A stretch of DNA of 64,000 nt from Pseudomonas sp. MWU13-2105 (GTDB lineage Bacteria > Pseudomonadota > Gammaproteobacteria > Pseudomonadales > Pseudomonadaceae): contig NZ_JALLIY010000005.1 of the NCBI RefSeq assembly GCF_023242315.1, positions 124,001-188,000 on the forward strand. Reading direction: 5' to 3'. Within the stretch, counting starts at the first letter, position 1. Every line of letters begins with the position of its first letter. Positions 26,957 to 36,641 of this stretch are shown piece by piece. The notes beneath the pieces were generated by a model that was given only the letters and a program-made list of their open reading frames with translations, was not told where the DNA came from and searched no databases. The translations under genes and the position numbers were made by a program.

Positions 26957-27916
26957 TCAAGGCAGCAGGATCACCTTGTCACTGCCGCCTTGATTGACCT
27001 CGGCATAACGCGCCAGGCCCTCGGACAGTGGCGACTCCAACAACCCTGTCGGCAGTTCCAGCAAGCCCTCGTCAAAGAAGCGCCCGAACTGATCGAGCAT
27101 CCGCGCACAGGCCTCGGTGCCGTAGAGCAGCGAGTTGATCCCGACCACCGAACCGCCCTTGCGATACAAGGCCAGGGCCGGCAACTGCACATGACCGTCA
27201 ACCGGCGCGGCGATGATCGCGATCCGACCAAAAGGCGCGAGGGCCGTCACTGCCGCTGGCAGCCAGAAGCCGGTGGTATCGAAGATCACATCGGCGCCAC
27301 CCGGGAAGACAGCATTGACCGACGCCGCCAGATCTTCCGGCTTGTCCAGTTGAATGGCGTCAAAGCCCTTGTCCTGAAGCACCTTGACCTGCTCCGCGCG
27401 CCGCACCGCCCCCAGCACCCGCGCCCCGCGAATCTTCGCCAGGGCCAGCGCGGCGCTACCGACGGCGCCATTGGCACCGATCACCAGCAACCGCGTATCG
27501 GCCTTCACCAGGCTGCGCTCCAGGGCATCCCAGGCGGTGGTGAATGGCACGCCGAGGCTGGCGGCCTGGGCGAAGCTCAAGTGCGTCGGCTTGATCGCCA
27601 CTCCGCTGGCGGGCAGGGTCAGGTATTGGGCATGGGAACCGTCGCCGGTAAAGCCCAGCTCCTTGCCGGTGCCCCAGACTTCCTGGCCCAGCAACGCTTG
27701 CGGCCCCTCGATCACCACGCCGGCGAAATCCCGACCGGGAATCCGTGGCAGCGTGGTGTAGGAGAAACGACCGAGCACGTTTTTCACGTCGCTGGGGTTC
27801 AGGCCGGCTGCCTTGATCTGCACCAGGACTTCTCCGGCAGCAGGTACCGGGGTGGGCACGTCGACCAGTTGCAGGGCCGAGAGATCACCGGTTTTCGCAA
27901 ATTGCAGGGCTTTCAT
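26957..27916 (-). CDS. Quinone oxidoreductase/MDR-family dehydrogenase
   Basis: 319-residue zinc-independent medium-chain dehydrogenase. The N-terminal GroES-like domain (GLNPSDVKNVLGRF...PRIPGRDFAGVV) lacks zinc-binding cysteines. The Rossmann domain has VIGANGAVGSAALALAK. It should reduce quinones or enones with NADPH. It lies 34 nt after xapX and 12 nt before a small membrane protein, all on the minus strand. The start has a poor Shine-Dalgarno. Confidence 0.85.
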   Translation of the reverse strand: MKALQFAKTGDLSALQLVDVPTPVPAAGEVLVQIKAAGLNPSDVKNVLGRFSYTTLPRIPGRDFAGVVIEGPQALLGQEVWGTGKELGFTGDGSHAQYLTLPASGVAIKPTHLSFAQAASLGVPFTTAWDALERSLVKADTRLLVIGANGAVGSAALALAKIRGARVLGAVRRAEQVKVLQDKGFDAIQLDKPEDLAASVNAVFPGGADVIFDTTGFWLPAAVTALAPFGRIAIIAAPVDGHVQLPALALYRKGGSVVGINSLLYGTEACARMLDQFGRFFDEGLLELPTGLLESPLSEGLARYAEVNQGGSDKVILLP

Positions 27917-27950
27917 AAAATACGCATCCAGTCAGAAAAAACGTGGGGGT

Positions 27951-28124
27951 TCAGGACAGCCAGCCGGCGACCAATTGTTTGCCCAGGGGCCAGGCCTTTT
28001 CCCCCAGCTGCATGCCCAAAAGGCCAACCAGGGCCACGGCGGGCGGCGCCGGGGAACGGAAGTCGAGTCCGCCGTAAAGCAGTCCGACGGCGATGCCGAT
28101 TGCGAGAGAGATAAGGTAGCTCAT
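27951..28124 (-). CDS. XapX-domain small membrane protein
   Basis: 57-residue protein with two hydrophobic segments around the XapX (DUF1427) core GLLYGGLDFRSPAPPAVALVGLLGMQLGE. GGAG is 6 nt before the ATG. It is first in a unit with the quinone oxidoreductase. A 21-bp-period direct repeat lies 61-90 nt upstream, next to the AraC regulator gene. The biochemical role of XapX proteins is not known to me. Confidence 0.85.
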   Translation of the reverse strand: MSYLISLAIGIAVGLLYGGLDFRSPAPPAVALVGLLGMQLGEKAWPLGKQLVAGWLS

Positions 28125-28184
28125 GATGAACTCCGGGCTCGATGAGGGAATGCCCAGAGTCTATGACCGGTAAAGCGGGGGCGT

Positions 28185-28214
28185 CGGTCAAAGGCTTCTG
28201 TATTTCGGCCAAAG
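28185..28214. promoter_or_regulatory. Tandem direct repeat, likely AraC operator for xapX
   Basis: CGGTCAAAG at 28185-28193 and CGGCCAAAG at 28206-28214 are direct repeats with a 21-bp period, two helical turns, which suits a two-HTH AraC protein or its dimer. The site lies between the araC gene (28242-29009) and xapX, 61-90 nt before the xapX start. Confidence 0.5.
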
Positions 28215-28241
28215 CACCCTCCCCGACAGGAACGGCGCTCG

Positions 28242-29009
28242 TCAGCCCGCCGGATAGTGGGAAGGAGCCACGCCCAGCGCACGCCGGAACATATCGCTGA
28301 AACTACTCGGCGAGTAGCCCAGCTCCCGGGCGATACGGCTGACCGGCACGCCCTGGATCAGCTCCGCGACGGCGGTCGCCAATTGCACCTGGCGTCGCCA
28401 CTCGGCGAAGCCCATGCCCAACTCGCCCTGGAACAAGCGCGCCAGGGTTCGTACGCTGGCCCCGGCCGATTGCGCGTGCTGCTCAAAAGAGATGTCCAAC
28501 GACGGCGCACTCATGACCGCTTGGCACAGGTTCATCAGCCGGCGGTCACTGTCCGAAGGCATGGGAATCTTCAGAAACGCGCGTCGCGCGCGCTTGAGCT
28601 CCAGCAGGGACAGATTGACCAACGCCTCATAATAATCGCCCTGGGGATCCTCGGCCTGCCCCACCAGATGCACGATCAACTCGCGCAGCAGGCCGCCGAC
28701 CTCGATCACCTGGACGCTGTCTTCCAGGGTTGCGGCCAACTCCGGACGCAGATAGATATTGCGCATCTGCAGGTCCGAGACCACCCGGATCCCATGGGGA
28801 ACACCGGGCGGCAGCCATACCGCGCGCTGCGGCGGGACCGCCAGGGCCTCGTGGGGCGTCTCGACCCACATCACCCCCGACATCGCGTAGAGCAACTGGC
28901 CCCAGACGTGCACGTGGGGCTCGATGAACAATCCCCGCGGGTAAGTCCGGGCCAAAGGTTGTACCGGCCTGTCGGTGTCGCTCAGGTCCGGCGGCGCTGC
29001 CAGGGCCAT
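28242..29009 (-). CDS. AraC-family regulator with cupin domain
   Basis: 255-residue regulator with an N-terminal cupin (about 18-85; EPHVHVWGQLLYAMSGVMWVET, PPGVPHGIR) and a C-terminal HTH (about 155-255; GASVRTLARLFQGELGMGFAEWRRQVQLATA, LGYSPSSFSDMFRRALG). The ATG lies only 3 nt after the gor stop, with no Shine-Dalgarno of its own, so it is read with gor. The downstream direct repeat suggests it activates xapX-oxidoreductase. Confidence 0.87.
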   Translation of the reverse strand: MALAAPPDLSDTDRPVQPLARTYPRGLFIEPHVHVWGQLLYAMSGVMWVETPHEALAVPPQRAVWLPPGVPHGIRVVSDLQMRNIYLRPELAATLEDSVQVIEVGGLLRELIVHLVGQAEDPQGDYYEALVNLSLLELKRARRAFLKIPMPSDSDRRLMNLCQAVMSAPSLDISFEQHAQSAGASVRTLARLFQGELGMGFAEWRRQVQLATAVAELIQGVPVSRIARELGYSPSSFSDMFRRALGVAPSHYPAG

Positions 29010-29012
29010 GGC

Positions 29013-30371
29013 TCAGCCAGCAACCGGCGTGCGCATGGTGACGAACTCTTCGGCCGCCGTCGGGTGCACGCCGATGGTTTCGTCGAAATGCTGCTTGGTC
29101 GCGCCGGCTTTCAAGGCAATGGCCAGCCCCTGAACGATTTCCCCGGCCTCCGGCCCGACCATATGGCAACCCAGCACCTTGTCGGTCTTGGCGTCCACCA
29201 CCAGCTTCATCAGGGTCCGCTCCTGACACTCGGTCAGGGTCAGCTTCATCGGCCGGAAGCGACTTTCGAAGATCTGCACTTCGTGGCCCTGCTCCCGTGC
29301 CTGCTCTTCGCTCAGGCCGACGGTTCCGATATTCGGCAGGCTGAAGACCGCCGTCGGAATCATCGCGTAGTCCACCGGACGATACTGTTCGGGCTTGAAC
29401 AGACGCCGGGCCACCGCCATGCCTTCGGCCAGGGCCACCGGGGTCAGTTGCACGCGACCGATGACATCGCCGAGGGCGAGGATCGACGGTTCGCTGGTCT
29501 GGTATTGCTCGTCGACCTGGATAAAGCCGTGCTTGTCCAGCTTCACCCCGGTGTTTTCCAGGCCCAGGTTGTCCAGCATCGGCCGCCGGCCGGTGGCGTA
29601 GAAAATACAGTCGGCCTCCAGCTCGCGACCGTCCTTGAGGGTGGCCTTGAGGCTGCCGTCGGCCTGCTTGTCGATCCGTTCGATATCGGCGTTGAAGTTC
29701 AGGCCCAATCCGCGCTTGGTCAGCTCTTCCTTCAGGTGCCGGCGTACCGAACCGTCAAAACCGCGCAGGAACAGGTCGCCGCGATAGAGCAGTTGGGTAG
29801 CGGCGCCCAGGCCGTGGAAGATCCCGGCGAACTCAACGGCAATGTAGCCGCCGCCGACCACCAGGATGCGCTTGGGCAGTTCCTTGAGGAAGAAGGCTTC
29901 ATTGGAACTGATGGCGTGTTCGCTGCCGGGGATATCGGGAATCTGTGGCCAGCCGCCGGTGGCGATCAGAATGTGCTTGGCGCTGTAATGCTGGCCGTTG
30001 ACTTCGACCTGATGCGGATCGACCAGCTTGCCGTGGCCTTCGAGCAGGGTCACGCCGCTGTTGACCAGCAAGCTGCGATAGATGCCATTGAGGCGGTGAA
30101 TTTCCTTGTCCTTGTTGGCGATCAGGGTCGCCCAGTCGAAGTCCGCTTCACCTAGCGACCAGCCAAAGCCCTGGGCCTGCTCGAAGTCCTCGGCGAAATG
30201 CGCGCCGTACACCAGGAGCTTTTTCGGCACACAGCCGACGTTGACGCAGGTGCCGCCCAGGTAGCGGCTTTCGACCACCGCCACCTTGGCGCCAAACCCG
30301 GCGGCAAACCGCGCAGCACGCACACCGCCGGAACCGGCACCAATCACAAACAGGTCAAAATCGTAGGCCAT
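29013..30371 (-). CDS. gor: Glutathione-disulfide reductase
   Basis: 452-residue FAD/NADPH disulfide reductase that keeps glutathione reduced in the cytoplasm. It has FAD motif GAGSGG, redox-active Cys42/Cys47 ([13 protein letters not shown]), NADPH-binding [11 protein letters not shown], and the C-terminal catalytic His-Glu in [21 protein letters not shown] precedes the ATG. The gene is followed almost immediately by an AraC regulator, an unusual coupling that may tie redox state to the xapX-oxidoreductase unit. Confidence 0.95.
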   Translation of the reverse strand: MAYDFDLFVIGAGSGGVRAARFAAGFGAKVAVVESRYLGGTCVNVGCVPKKLLVYGAHFAEDFEQAQGFGWSLGEADFDWATLIANKDKEIHRLNGIYRSLLVNSGVTLLEGHGKLVDPHQVEVNGQHYSAKHILIATGGWPQIPDIPGSEHAISSNEAFFLKELPKRILVVGGGYIAVEFAGIFHGLGAATQLLYRGDLFLRGFDGSVRRHLKEELTKRGLGLNFNADIERIDKQADGSLKATLKDGRELEADCIFYATGRRPMLDNLGLENTGVKLDKHGFIQVDEQYQTSEPSILALGDVIGRVQLTPVALAEGMAVARRLFKPEQYRPVDYAMIPTAVFSLPNIGTVGLSEEQAREQGHEVQIFESRFRPMKLTLTECQERTLMKLVVDAKTDKVLGCHMVGPEAGEIVQGLAIALKAGATKQHFDETIGVHPTAAEEFVTMRTPVAG

Positions 30372-30441
30372 TTCAATCTCCTCGGCAGGCGCACAGCATA
30401 CCCGCTGTAGCCTTCTGGGTCAGCGTCAGGCATACATGAGG

Positions 30442-30489
30442 GCGTAGAAACGAAAAAGCCACCCGGGTGGGTGGCTTTTCTTTCTACGC
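30442..30489. terminator. Bidirectional terminator of galU with extended arms
   Basis: AAAGCCACCC and GGGTGGCTTT form a stem flanked by A and U tracts. Outside it GCGTAGAAA and TTTCTACGC pair perfectly (9 bp), making a 48-nt near-palindrome. It terminates galU on the minus strand and could work in either direction. Confidence 0.85.
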
Positions 30490-30516
30490 GATACTGTCTA
30501 CAAAAAGCAGGCTGAA

Positions 30517-31356
30517 TCAGTAAGCCTTGCCAGTCTTGTAGAAGTGCTCAAAGCAGAAGTTGGTGGCTTCGATGTAGCCTTCGGCGCCACCGCAGTCGAA
30601 ACGCTTGCCTTTGAACTTGTAGGCAATCACGCAACCATCCTGGGCCTGCTTCATCAGGGCGTCGGTGATCTGGATCTCGCCACCCTTGCCTGGCTCGGTC
30701 TGCTCGATCAGGGCGAAGATGTCCGGGGTCAGGATGTAACGACCGATGATCGCCAGGTTCGACGGTGCATCTTCCGGCTTCGGCTTCTCGACCATGTTGC
30801 GTACGCGGTACAGGTCGTCACCGATCAGGTCGCCGGCAATCACGCCGTACTTGTTGGTTTCCTGTGGATCGACTTCCTGGATCGCGACGATGGTGCAGCG
30901 ATACTGCTTGTACAGCTTGACCATCTGGGTCAGGACGCCGTCGCCTTCGAGGTTGACGCACAGGTCGTCCGCCAGTACCACGGCGAAGGGCTCGTCACCG
31001 ATCAATGGGCGGCCGGTCAGGATTGCGTGACCCAGGCCTTTCATTTCGGTCTGACGGGTGTAGGAGAACGAGCACTCGTCCAGCAGCTTGCGGATACCGA
31101 CCAGGTATTTTTCCTTGTCGGTGCCCTTGATCTGGTTTTCCAACTCGTAGCTGATGTCGAAGTGGTCTTCCAGAGCGCGCTTGCCACGACCGGTCACGAT
31201 CGAGATCTCGGTCAAGCCGGCGTCCAGCGCTTCCTCGACGCCGTACTGGATCAGTGGCTTGTTCACCACCGGCAGCATTTCTTTGGGCATGGCTTTAGTC
31301 GCTGGGAGGAAGCGAGTACCGTAACCGGCTGCTGGGAACAAGCATTTCTTGATCAT
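30517..31356 (-). CDS. galU: UTP-glucose-1-phosphate uridylyltransferase
   Basis: 279-residue GalU. It makes UDP-glucose for LPS, exopolysaccharide and galactose metabolism. It has the nucleotidyltransferase motif AAGYGTRFLPATKAMPKEMLPVVNKPLIQY at the N-terminus (GTRFLPATKA and EMLPV are the key parts), LADDLCVN and the C-terminal FDCGGAEGYI. AAGGA lies 5 nt before the ATG. It has its own terminator downstream and stands alone. Confidence 0.95.
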   Translation of the reverse strand: MIKKCLFPAAGYGTRFLPATKAMPKEMLPVVNKPLIQYGVEEALDAGLTEISIVTGRGKRALEDHFDISYELENQIKGTDKEKYLVGIRKLLDECSFSYTRQTEMKGLGHAILTGRPLIGDEPFAVVLADDLCVNLEGDGVLTQMVKLYKQYRCTIVAIQEVDPQETNKYGVIAGDLIGDDLYRVRNMVEKPKPEDAPSNLAIIGRYILTPDIFALIEQTEPGKGGEIQITDALMKQAQDGCVIAYKFKGKRFDCGGAEGYIEATNFCFEHFYKTGKAY

Positions 31357-31633
31357 ATAAGTCCTTGAAAGGGCGGTGTGTACAAGTTTCGGCGCAGTCT
31401 AATCACGCGGCGGCCACCTTACAATGCCCGGCTGATAGCAGACTGACGTCAATCTAGAGAAACCTGGCGGCAGATAGTTCCGGGACTGTGTCAAATATTG
31501 CTACATCCGGCGCTCAGCGGGTGGGTCAATCGTCGACCTTTGCGCTTCGGCCATCAACTCTAGCCGCTATTGACGGCTTATGCCTTGATCTGAGCTATCA
31601 TCAGCACCTTTCATCAGCCCATGAGACAGATCG

Positions 31634-31822
31634 ATGTCGGCAGCAAAGAACGTGAACGGTTACCTGATCAATCAAGCAAAAGACGGCCAGTGGTGGCTGA
31701 CCGGTGCCGATGGCGAACCGGTCGCCGGCCCGTTCCCGAGCGAAGCGCTGGCCATTGAAGTGGCCTCGGTCTTCGAAGATACCCCCGCCCCCGCCGCCCG
31801 GCGTCGTGGCAACAAGGACTGA
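31634..31822 (+). CDS. Conserved-looking small protein (62 residues)
   Basis: Small soluble protein, GC3-rich like real genes here. It contains GYLINQAKDGQWWLTGADGEPVAGPFPSEALAIEVASVFE and ends in a basic tail (ARRRGNKD). GAGAC is about 6 nt before the ATG. It is 8 nt upstream of a lipoprotein gene, and the two are probably cotranscribed. No family recognised. Confidence 0.65.
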   Translation: MSAAKNVNGYLINQAKDGQWWLTGADGEPVAGPFPSEALAIEVASVFEDTPAPAARRRGNKD

Positions 31823-31830
31823 TACCCGGC

Positions 31831-32112
31831 ATGAACAAATATCTGGCATTGATTGCGTTGCTGGCCTTGGGCGGCTGCGCCACGGCATCCAAGGCCTACC
31901 TGAACAACGGCGAGCAGGGCCTGGCCATCGATTGTTCGGGCGAGGCCATGTCCTGGGCCAAGTGCTACGAGAAGGCCGATGCCTCCTGTGCCGGCACCGG
32001 CTACACCATCGTCGGCACCGATGGCACCCCCTCGCCCAAGGAGAGCGACAAGACCCTGGGCGTCGACGTCGGCAATTTCAAAAGCCGCACGGTGACCGTG
32101 GTGTGCAAATAG
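31831..32112 (+). CDS. Small lipoprotein
   Basis: 93-residue lipoprotein with signal and lipobox LGGC (Cys16). The mature part has five cysteines (IDCSG, AKCYE, ASCAG, VVCK with the lipid Cys), so disulfides are likely. It contains DCSGEAMSWAKCYEKADASC and GTGYTIVG, a pattern reminiscent of small pseudomonad envelope proteins with a Cys-x(10-13)-Cys core. Function unknown. Confidence 0.7.
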   Translation: MNKYLALIALLALGGCATASKAYLNNGEQGLAIDCSGEAMSWAKCYEKADASCAGTGYTIVGTDGTPSPKESDKTLGVDVGNFKSRTVTVVCK

Positions 32113-32128
32113 CCAGGCGCCAGGGGCC

Positions 32129-32485
32129 TCAGCCTGAAATGCAGTGCTCCGCCGCATCGAGCACCGCTCGCGAGCGCAGCGGGAAATTCGACATGCTCTC
32201 GAAAACCTTGATGCTGCTGCCGCTGGAGCGCTCTTCGATAAACAGCACCGCCGACGGATGGGTGGAAAAACGGTCACGTACAATCACCTTGACCCCGTCC
32301 TTGTGATAAGGCTCGATCAATGAAGGGCCGCGGTCCTTGGTCAACCGTGTATCGAAGCACTGGGCATAGGCCATGGGCTTCTTGCCGGAGATCACGGCCA
32401 TCGTCGGTGGTGACTGCTCGATATCCGAGACACTCGCACACCCGCTCATGACCAGAGCAGCCAACGCCCACACACCCCACTTCAT
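32129..32485 (-). CDS. Small lipoprotein
   Basis: 118-residue lipoprotein with lipobox MSGC (Cys16). I chose the ATG at 32485 because it starts the signal peptide and has GGAG 8 nt upstream; the frame extends 20 codons further without a signal. The mature part contains YAQCFDTRL and AAEHCISG, two cysteines that may pair. It converges with the preceding lipoprotein gene. Function unknown. Confidence 0.7.
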   Translation of the reverse strand: MKWGVWALAALVMSGCASVSDIEQSPPTMAVISGKKPMAYAQCFDTRLTKDRGPSLIEPYHKDGVKVIVRDRFSTHPSAVLFIEERSSGSSIKVFESMSNFPLRSRAVLDAAEHCISG

Positions 32486-32694
32486 AAGCAAATCTCCGAT
32501 AAAGACGGTAGGACAGCGCCCGGAGGTTTTTTCTCCCGCATCCAAGGATTTAATCCAACTTTTATGGCGACAAGGCTACGCAATCCGTCAGACTGGGAGG
32601 CCTGCCGGTCGAATAAATCCGCTAGCGTGCTAAAAACACCCCATGTCACATGCTATCTTTTTGATTTTGTAGAAAAAGCCTTCTGGAGACGCCC

Positions 32695-33000
32695 TTGAAA
32701 TTCATCCACCAGCGCGAGCACCTCAACGAAGACGACATCGTCGTGATCGAATGCTCCCAGACGTGCAACATCCGCCTGATGAACGACGCCAACTTCCGCA
32801 GCTTCAAGAATGGCGGTCGTCACACCTACCACGGCGGCGCATTTGATACTTTTCCGGCGAAGATCACCATTCCGAGCACCGGTTTCTGGAACATTACCAT
32901 CGATACCGTGGTGACCAAGCGCGCCATCAGCGTCACCCGCAAACCGAACCTGACCCACTCGATTCGCATCATCCGTCGCTCCAGCTCGAAACTGCGCTGA
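32695..33000 (+). CDS. DUF1883-domain protein (TTG start)
   Basis: 101-residue protein matching the DUF1883 pattern: MKFIHQREHLNEDDIVVIECS, CNIRLMNDANF, GGRHTYHGGAF, F..KITIP..GFWNITID and HSIRIIR. The start is TTG at 32695 with GGAG 6 nt upstream. The next ATG would remove 28 conserved-looking residues. It begins a same-strand run with a 58-residue ORF and alkB (gaps of 39 and 22 nt). The molecular role is unknown. Confidence 0.8.
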   Translation: MKFIHQREHLNEDDIVVIECSQTCNIRLMNDANFRSFKNGGRHTYHGGAFDTFPAKITIPSTGFWNITIDTVVTKRAISVTRKPNLTHSIRIIRRSSSKLR

Positions 33001-33039
33001 AACGCCATTGCTGTCCATCTTCTCGTTATCGGAATCGCC

Positions 33040-33216
33040 GTGAACACCACACCCACCACCAAGTACGTCATCAAATACAAGCTCAACGGTGAGCGTCGCT
33101 TCGAATTCGCCCAGCTGGAAAACGGCAGCGACGAACAAGCCCTGGCCGCACTGAAAGCCATTCATGGCGAGAGTGACGATATCATCAGCGACGTGAAAGC
33201 GAGCAAGGCGCTGTAA
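33040..33216 (+). CDS. 58-residue small protein
   Basis: GTG-started ORF between DUF1883 and alkB. The sequence includes TKYVIKYKLNGERRFEFAQLENGSDEQALAALKAIHG, an alpha/beta-like pattern with GC3-biased codons, so it is probably real. The Shine-Dalgarno is weak (CGGAA). It was found by reading the gap. No family recognised. Confidence 0.6.
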   Translation: MNTTPTTKYVIKYKLNGERRFEFAQLENGSDEQALAALKAIHGESDDIISDVKASKAL

Positions 33217-33238
33217 GAGTCCGCGCCCACCACCGCAC

Positions 33239-33895
33239 ATGACCCTCGACCTGTTTGCCGACGCCGACCTGCAGCAACCCGAACGCCACGAAGCCATCGG
33301 CGCACAATCCTGGGTGCTGCGCGGCTTTGCCCTGCCCTGGGTCGAGCACCTGCTGCCGGCCCTGGCCGAGGTGCTGGCGCAGGCGCCGTTCCGGCAGATG
33401 GTCACTCCCGGTGGATTCACCATGTCCGCCAGCCTGAGCAGTTGCGGCACATGGGGCTGGACCAGCGATCGCGACGGCTACCGCTATACCCGCATCGACC
33501 CGCAAAGCGGTCGACCCTGGCCGGAAATGCCCGAGGTGCTCCGACAACTGGCGGTGGAGGCGGCCGAGGCGGCGGGGTTTACCCACTTCAGTCCCGATGC
33601 CTGCCTGATCAATCGCTACCTGCCAGGGGCGAAGATGTCCCTGCACCAGGACCGCAACGAACGCGACTTCAGCGCGCCCGTGGTCTCGGTCTCCCTGGGG
33701 CTGCCGGCGATCTTCCTGTTCGGCGGCCACGAACGCAGCGACAAGACCCGGCGCATCCCGTTGTTTCACGGCGATATCGTGGTCTGGGGCGGCGTCGACC
33801 GGCTGCGCTTCCATGGCGTCCTGCCGATCAAGGAATGCCATCACCCACAGTTGGGGGCCGAGCGCATCAACTTCACCTTGCGCACAGCCGGCTAG
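33239..33895 (+). CDS. alkB: DNA oxidative demethylase AlkB
   Basis: 218-residue 2OG/Fe(II) dioxygenase that removes N1-methyladenine and N3-methylcytosine lesions. Iron ligands are His136, Asp138 (LHQDRNE) and His192 (FHGV). 2OG-binding Arg209 and Arg215 sit in ERINFTLRTAG, like E. coli Arg204/Arg210. It is far from ada and its upstream region lacks the Ada-box-like element found at 9511 and 10318, so its regulation probably differs. It is likely in one transcript with the DUF1883 gene. Confidence 0.92.
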   Translation: MTLDLFADADLQQPERHEAIGAQSWVLRGFALPWVEHLLPALAEVLAQAPFRQMVTPGGFTMSASLSSCGTWGWTSDRDGYRYTRIDPQSGRPWPEMPEVLRQLAVEAAEAAGFTHFSPDACLINRYLPGAKMSLHQDRNERDFSAPVVSVSLGLPAIFLFGGHERSDKTRRIPLFHGDIVVWGGVDRLRFHGVLPIKECHHPQLGAERINFTLRTAG

Positions 33896-34024
33896 CCGCG
33901 CGCGCCTTGGCGGCGGCCCGATAACCGTCTTCGTCCTTTTCAATCAAGCTGCTGCTGAACAGGTTCGCCTGCAATTTAGATCACTCGTCTAGAAAATACA
34001 GGCGATCAAAGGCGCATTGCCACT

Positions 34025-34483
34025 TCAAGCGACGACCCCGATGTACACCGCCACGCTGTCAGGCCCGGTATAGGCTTCAAAATCCGTGGCAAAGCGTCGC
34101 TGCCCGGGATGCTGTTCGAAGTACGCCCAGATCCGCCCCCAGGTTTCGATCACGCTCTGCGGCATCGCGCCGCGACCTTCGAAAACCAGGTAGGGACCCG
34201 CTTGAACCTGCAGCGTCTCATAGCCCGGCGCGGGCGTGCTGACCGCCACCGCGGCCGTCACATCGAAATAGCCGCTGGCATCGGACTCGTAACCGGAGTA
34301 GACGCCGTACACAAGAGAGTCTGCTTGCCGGGTACTGATACGTTCGGCCAGCCCCTCGGCGAAAAAACCACCCCACAACCCGCCGATTCTGGCCGTCTGC
34401 GCGTGCTGTTCATCCTGATTGCGGGTGCGCACCCGCCGACCGGACACCTGGAAAGGCGCCACTTCCACGCGTTTCACATCCAT
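34025..34483 (-). CDS. GyrI-like/AraC effector-binding-domain protein
   Basis: 152-residue stand-alone effector-binding domain. It has VEVAPFQVSGRRVRT near the start, YGVYSGYESDASGYFDVTAAVAV in the middle and YFEQHPGQRRFATDFEAYTG near the end, the layout of GyrI/YdeE-type ligand domains without an HTH. AGGAG lies about 10 nt before the ATG. It may bind a hydrophobic small molecule. The role is unproven. Confidence 0.75.
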   Translation of the reverse strand: MDVKRVEVAPFQVSGRRVRTRNQDEQHAQTARIGGLWGGFFAEGLAERISTRQADSLVYGVYSGYESDASGYFDVTAAVAVSTPAPGYETLQVQAGPYLVFEGRGAMPQSVIETWGRIWAYFEQHPGQRRFATDFEAYTGPDSVAVYIGVVA

Positions 34484-34671
34484 CTGAATCTCGCTCCTGA
34501 GTCGGGGTTTTGAAGTGCGACAACTTTAGGTGGATTTTCCGAGGCCGTCACCGGGGAGCATTTTTTTGCGTGTGCAAATAAGACAGCGACTGGCCTTACG
34601 GTCCTCATTCCTGATACAAACCAGCCCTGTTCTCGTCGTTATCCTTTTATCTGCCCCGGAGAAAAGTCGTC

Positions 34672-35736
34672 ATGAGCACCTGGCCTGACACCCGTATTCT
34701 TGACCTGTTCGGCATCGAACTCCCGATCATTCAGGGGCCGCTGGCCGGGGCGACCACGTCCGCCATGATGATCGGCGTTGCCCGGGCCGGAGGCCTCGCG
34801 TCCCTGCCCTGCGCGATGCTGACCCCGGAGCAGATTCGTCAGGAGGTGCAGCTCTTTCGCAGCGCGACCCAGGCGCCATTGAACATCAACTTCTTCTGCC
34901 ACCAACCGCCGGCCGCGGACCCGGAGCGGGAAAAACGCTGGAAAGAGCGCCTGGCCCCCTACTACCGTGAACTGGGCGTGGATTTCAATGCACCGACCCC
35001 GGTTTCCAGCCGCGCGCCTTTCGATGAAACCAGCTGCCAGTTGGTGGAAGAATTGCAGCCGGAGATCGTCAGTTTCCACTTCGGCCTGCCGCCCGAAGCC
35101 CTGCTCAACCGGGTGAAAGCCACCGGCGCGACTATCGTCGGTTGCGCCACCACTGTGGACGAGGCGCGCTGGCTGGAAGAGCGTGGCTGCCACGCGATCA
35201 TCGCCATGGGCAACGAAGCTGGCGGCCATCGCGGTATCTTCCTCAGCAGCGACCTCAACACCCAGGTCGGCACCATCGCCCTGGTGCCACAGATCGCCGA
35301 TGCGGTGGACGTCCCGGTGATTGCCGCCGGCGGTATAGGCGACGGCCGTGGCATCGCGGCGGCCTTCATGCTCGGGGCCTCGGCGGTACAAATGGGCACG
35401 GCCTACCTGTTTACCCCGGAGGCCAAGGTCTCGGCGTCGCATCACCAGGCGCTGCGCAGCGCGAAGGAAAGCGAGACGGCCCTGACCAACCTGTTCACCG
35501 GCCGGCCGGCGCGGGGGATCATGAACCGGGCGATGCGCGAACTGGGACCGATCAGCGATATGGCCCCGGCATTTCCCCTGGCCGGCGGCGCGCTGCTGCC
35601 ACTGCGGGCCAAGGGTGAGGCGGACTTCAGCAACCTGTGGTCGGGCCAGGCGTTGCGACTGGGTGTGGAGTTACCGGCCGAGGCATTGACCCGGCAGCTG
35701 GCGGAGCAGGCCCAGGCGATATTGACCAGACGCTGA
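34672..35736 (+). CDS. Nitronate monooxygenase-type flavoprotein
   Basis: 354-residue FMN-dependent TIM-barrel enzyme of the NMO/2-nitropropane dioxygenase family. It has IIQGPLAGATT at the N-terminus, GNEAGGHRG and AAGGIGDGRGIAAAFMLGASAVQMGTAYL (FMN phosphate site). Such enzymes oxidise nitronates, for example propionate-3-nitronate; some relatives are NAD(P)H:quinone reductases. GGAG precedes the ATG. It is a single-gene unit. Confidence 0.87.
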   Translation: MSTWPDTRILDLFGIELPIIQGPLAGATTSAMMIGVARAGGLASLPCAMLTPEQIRQEVQLFRSATQAPLNINFFCHQPPAADPEREKRWKERLAPYYRELGVDFNAPTPVSSRAPFDETSCQLVEELQPEIVSFHFGLPPEALLNRVKATGATIVGCATTVDEARWLEERGCHAIIAMGNEAGGHRGIFLSSDLNTQVGTIALVPQIADAVDVPVIAAGGIGDGRGIAAAFMLGASAVQMGTAYLFTPEAKVSASHHQALRSAKESETALTNLFTGRPARGIMNRAMRELGPISDMAPAFPLAGGALLPLRAKGEADFSNLWSGQALRLGVELPAEALTRQLAEQAQAILTRR

Positions 35737-35766
35737 GCAGGAGCCGGGCCCCTCGCCAGGGCCATC

Positions 35767-36641
<875 letters not shown>

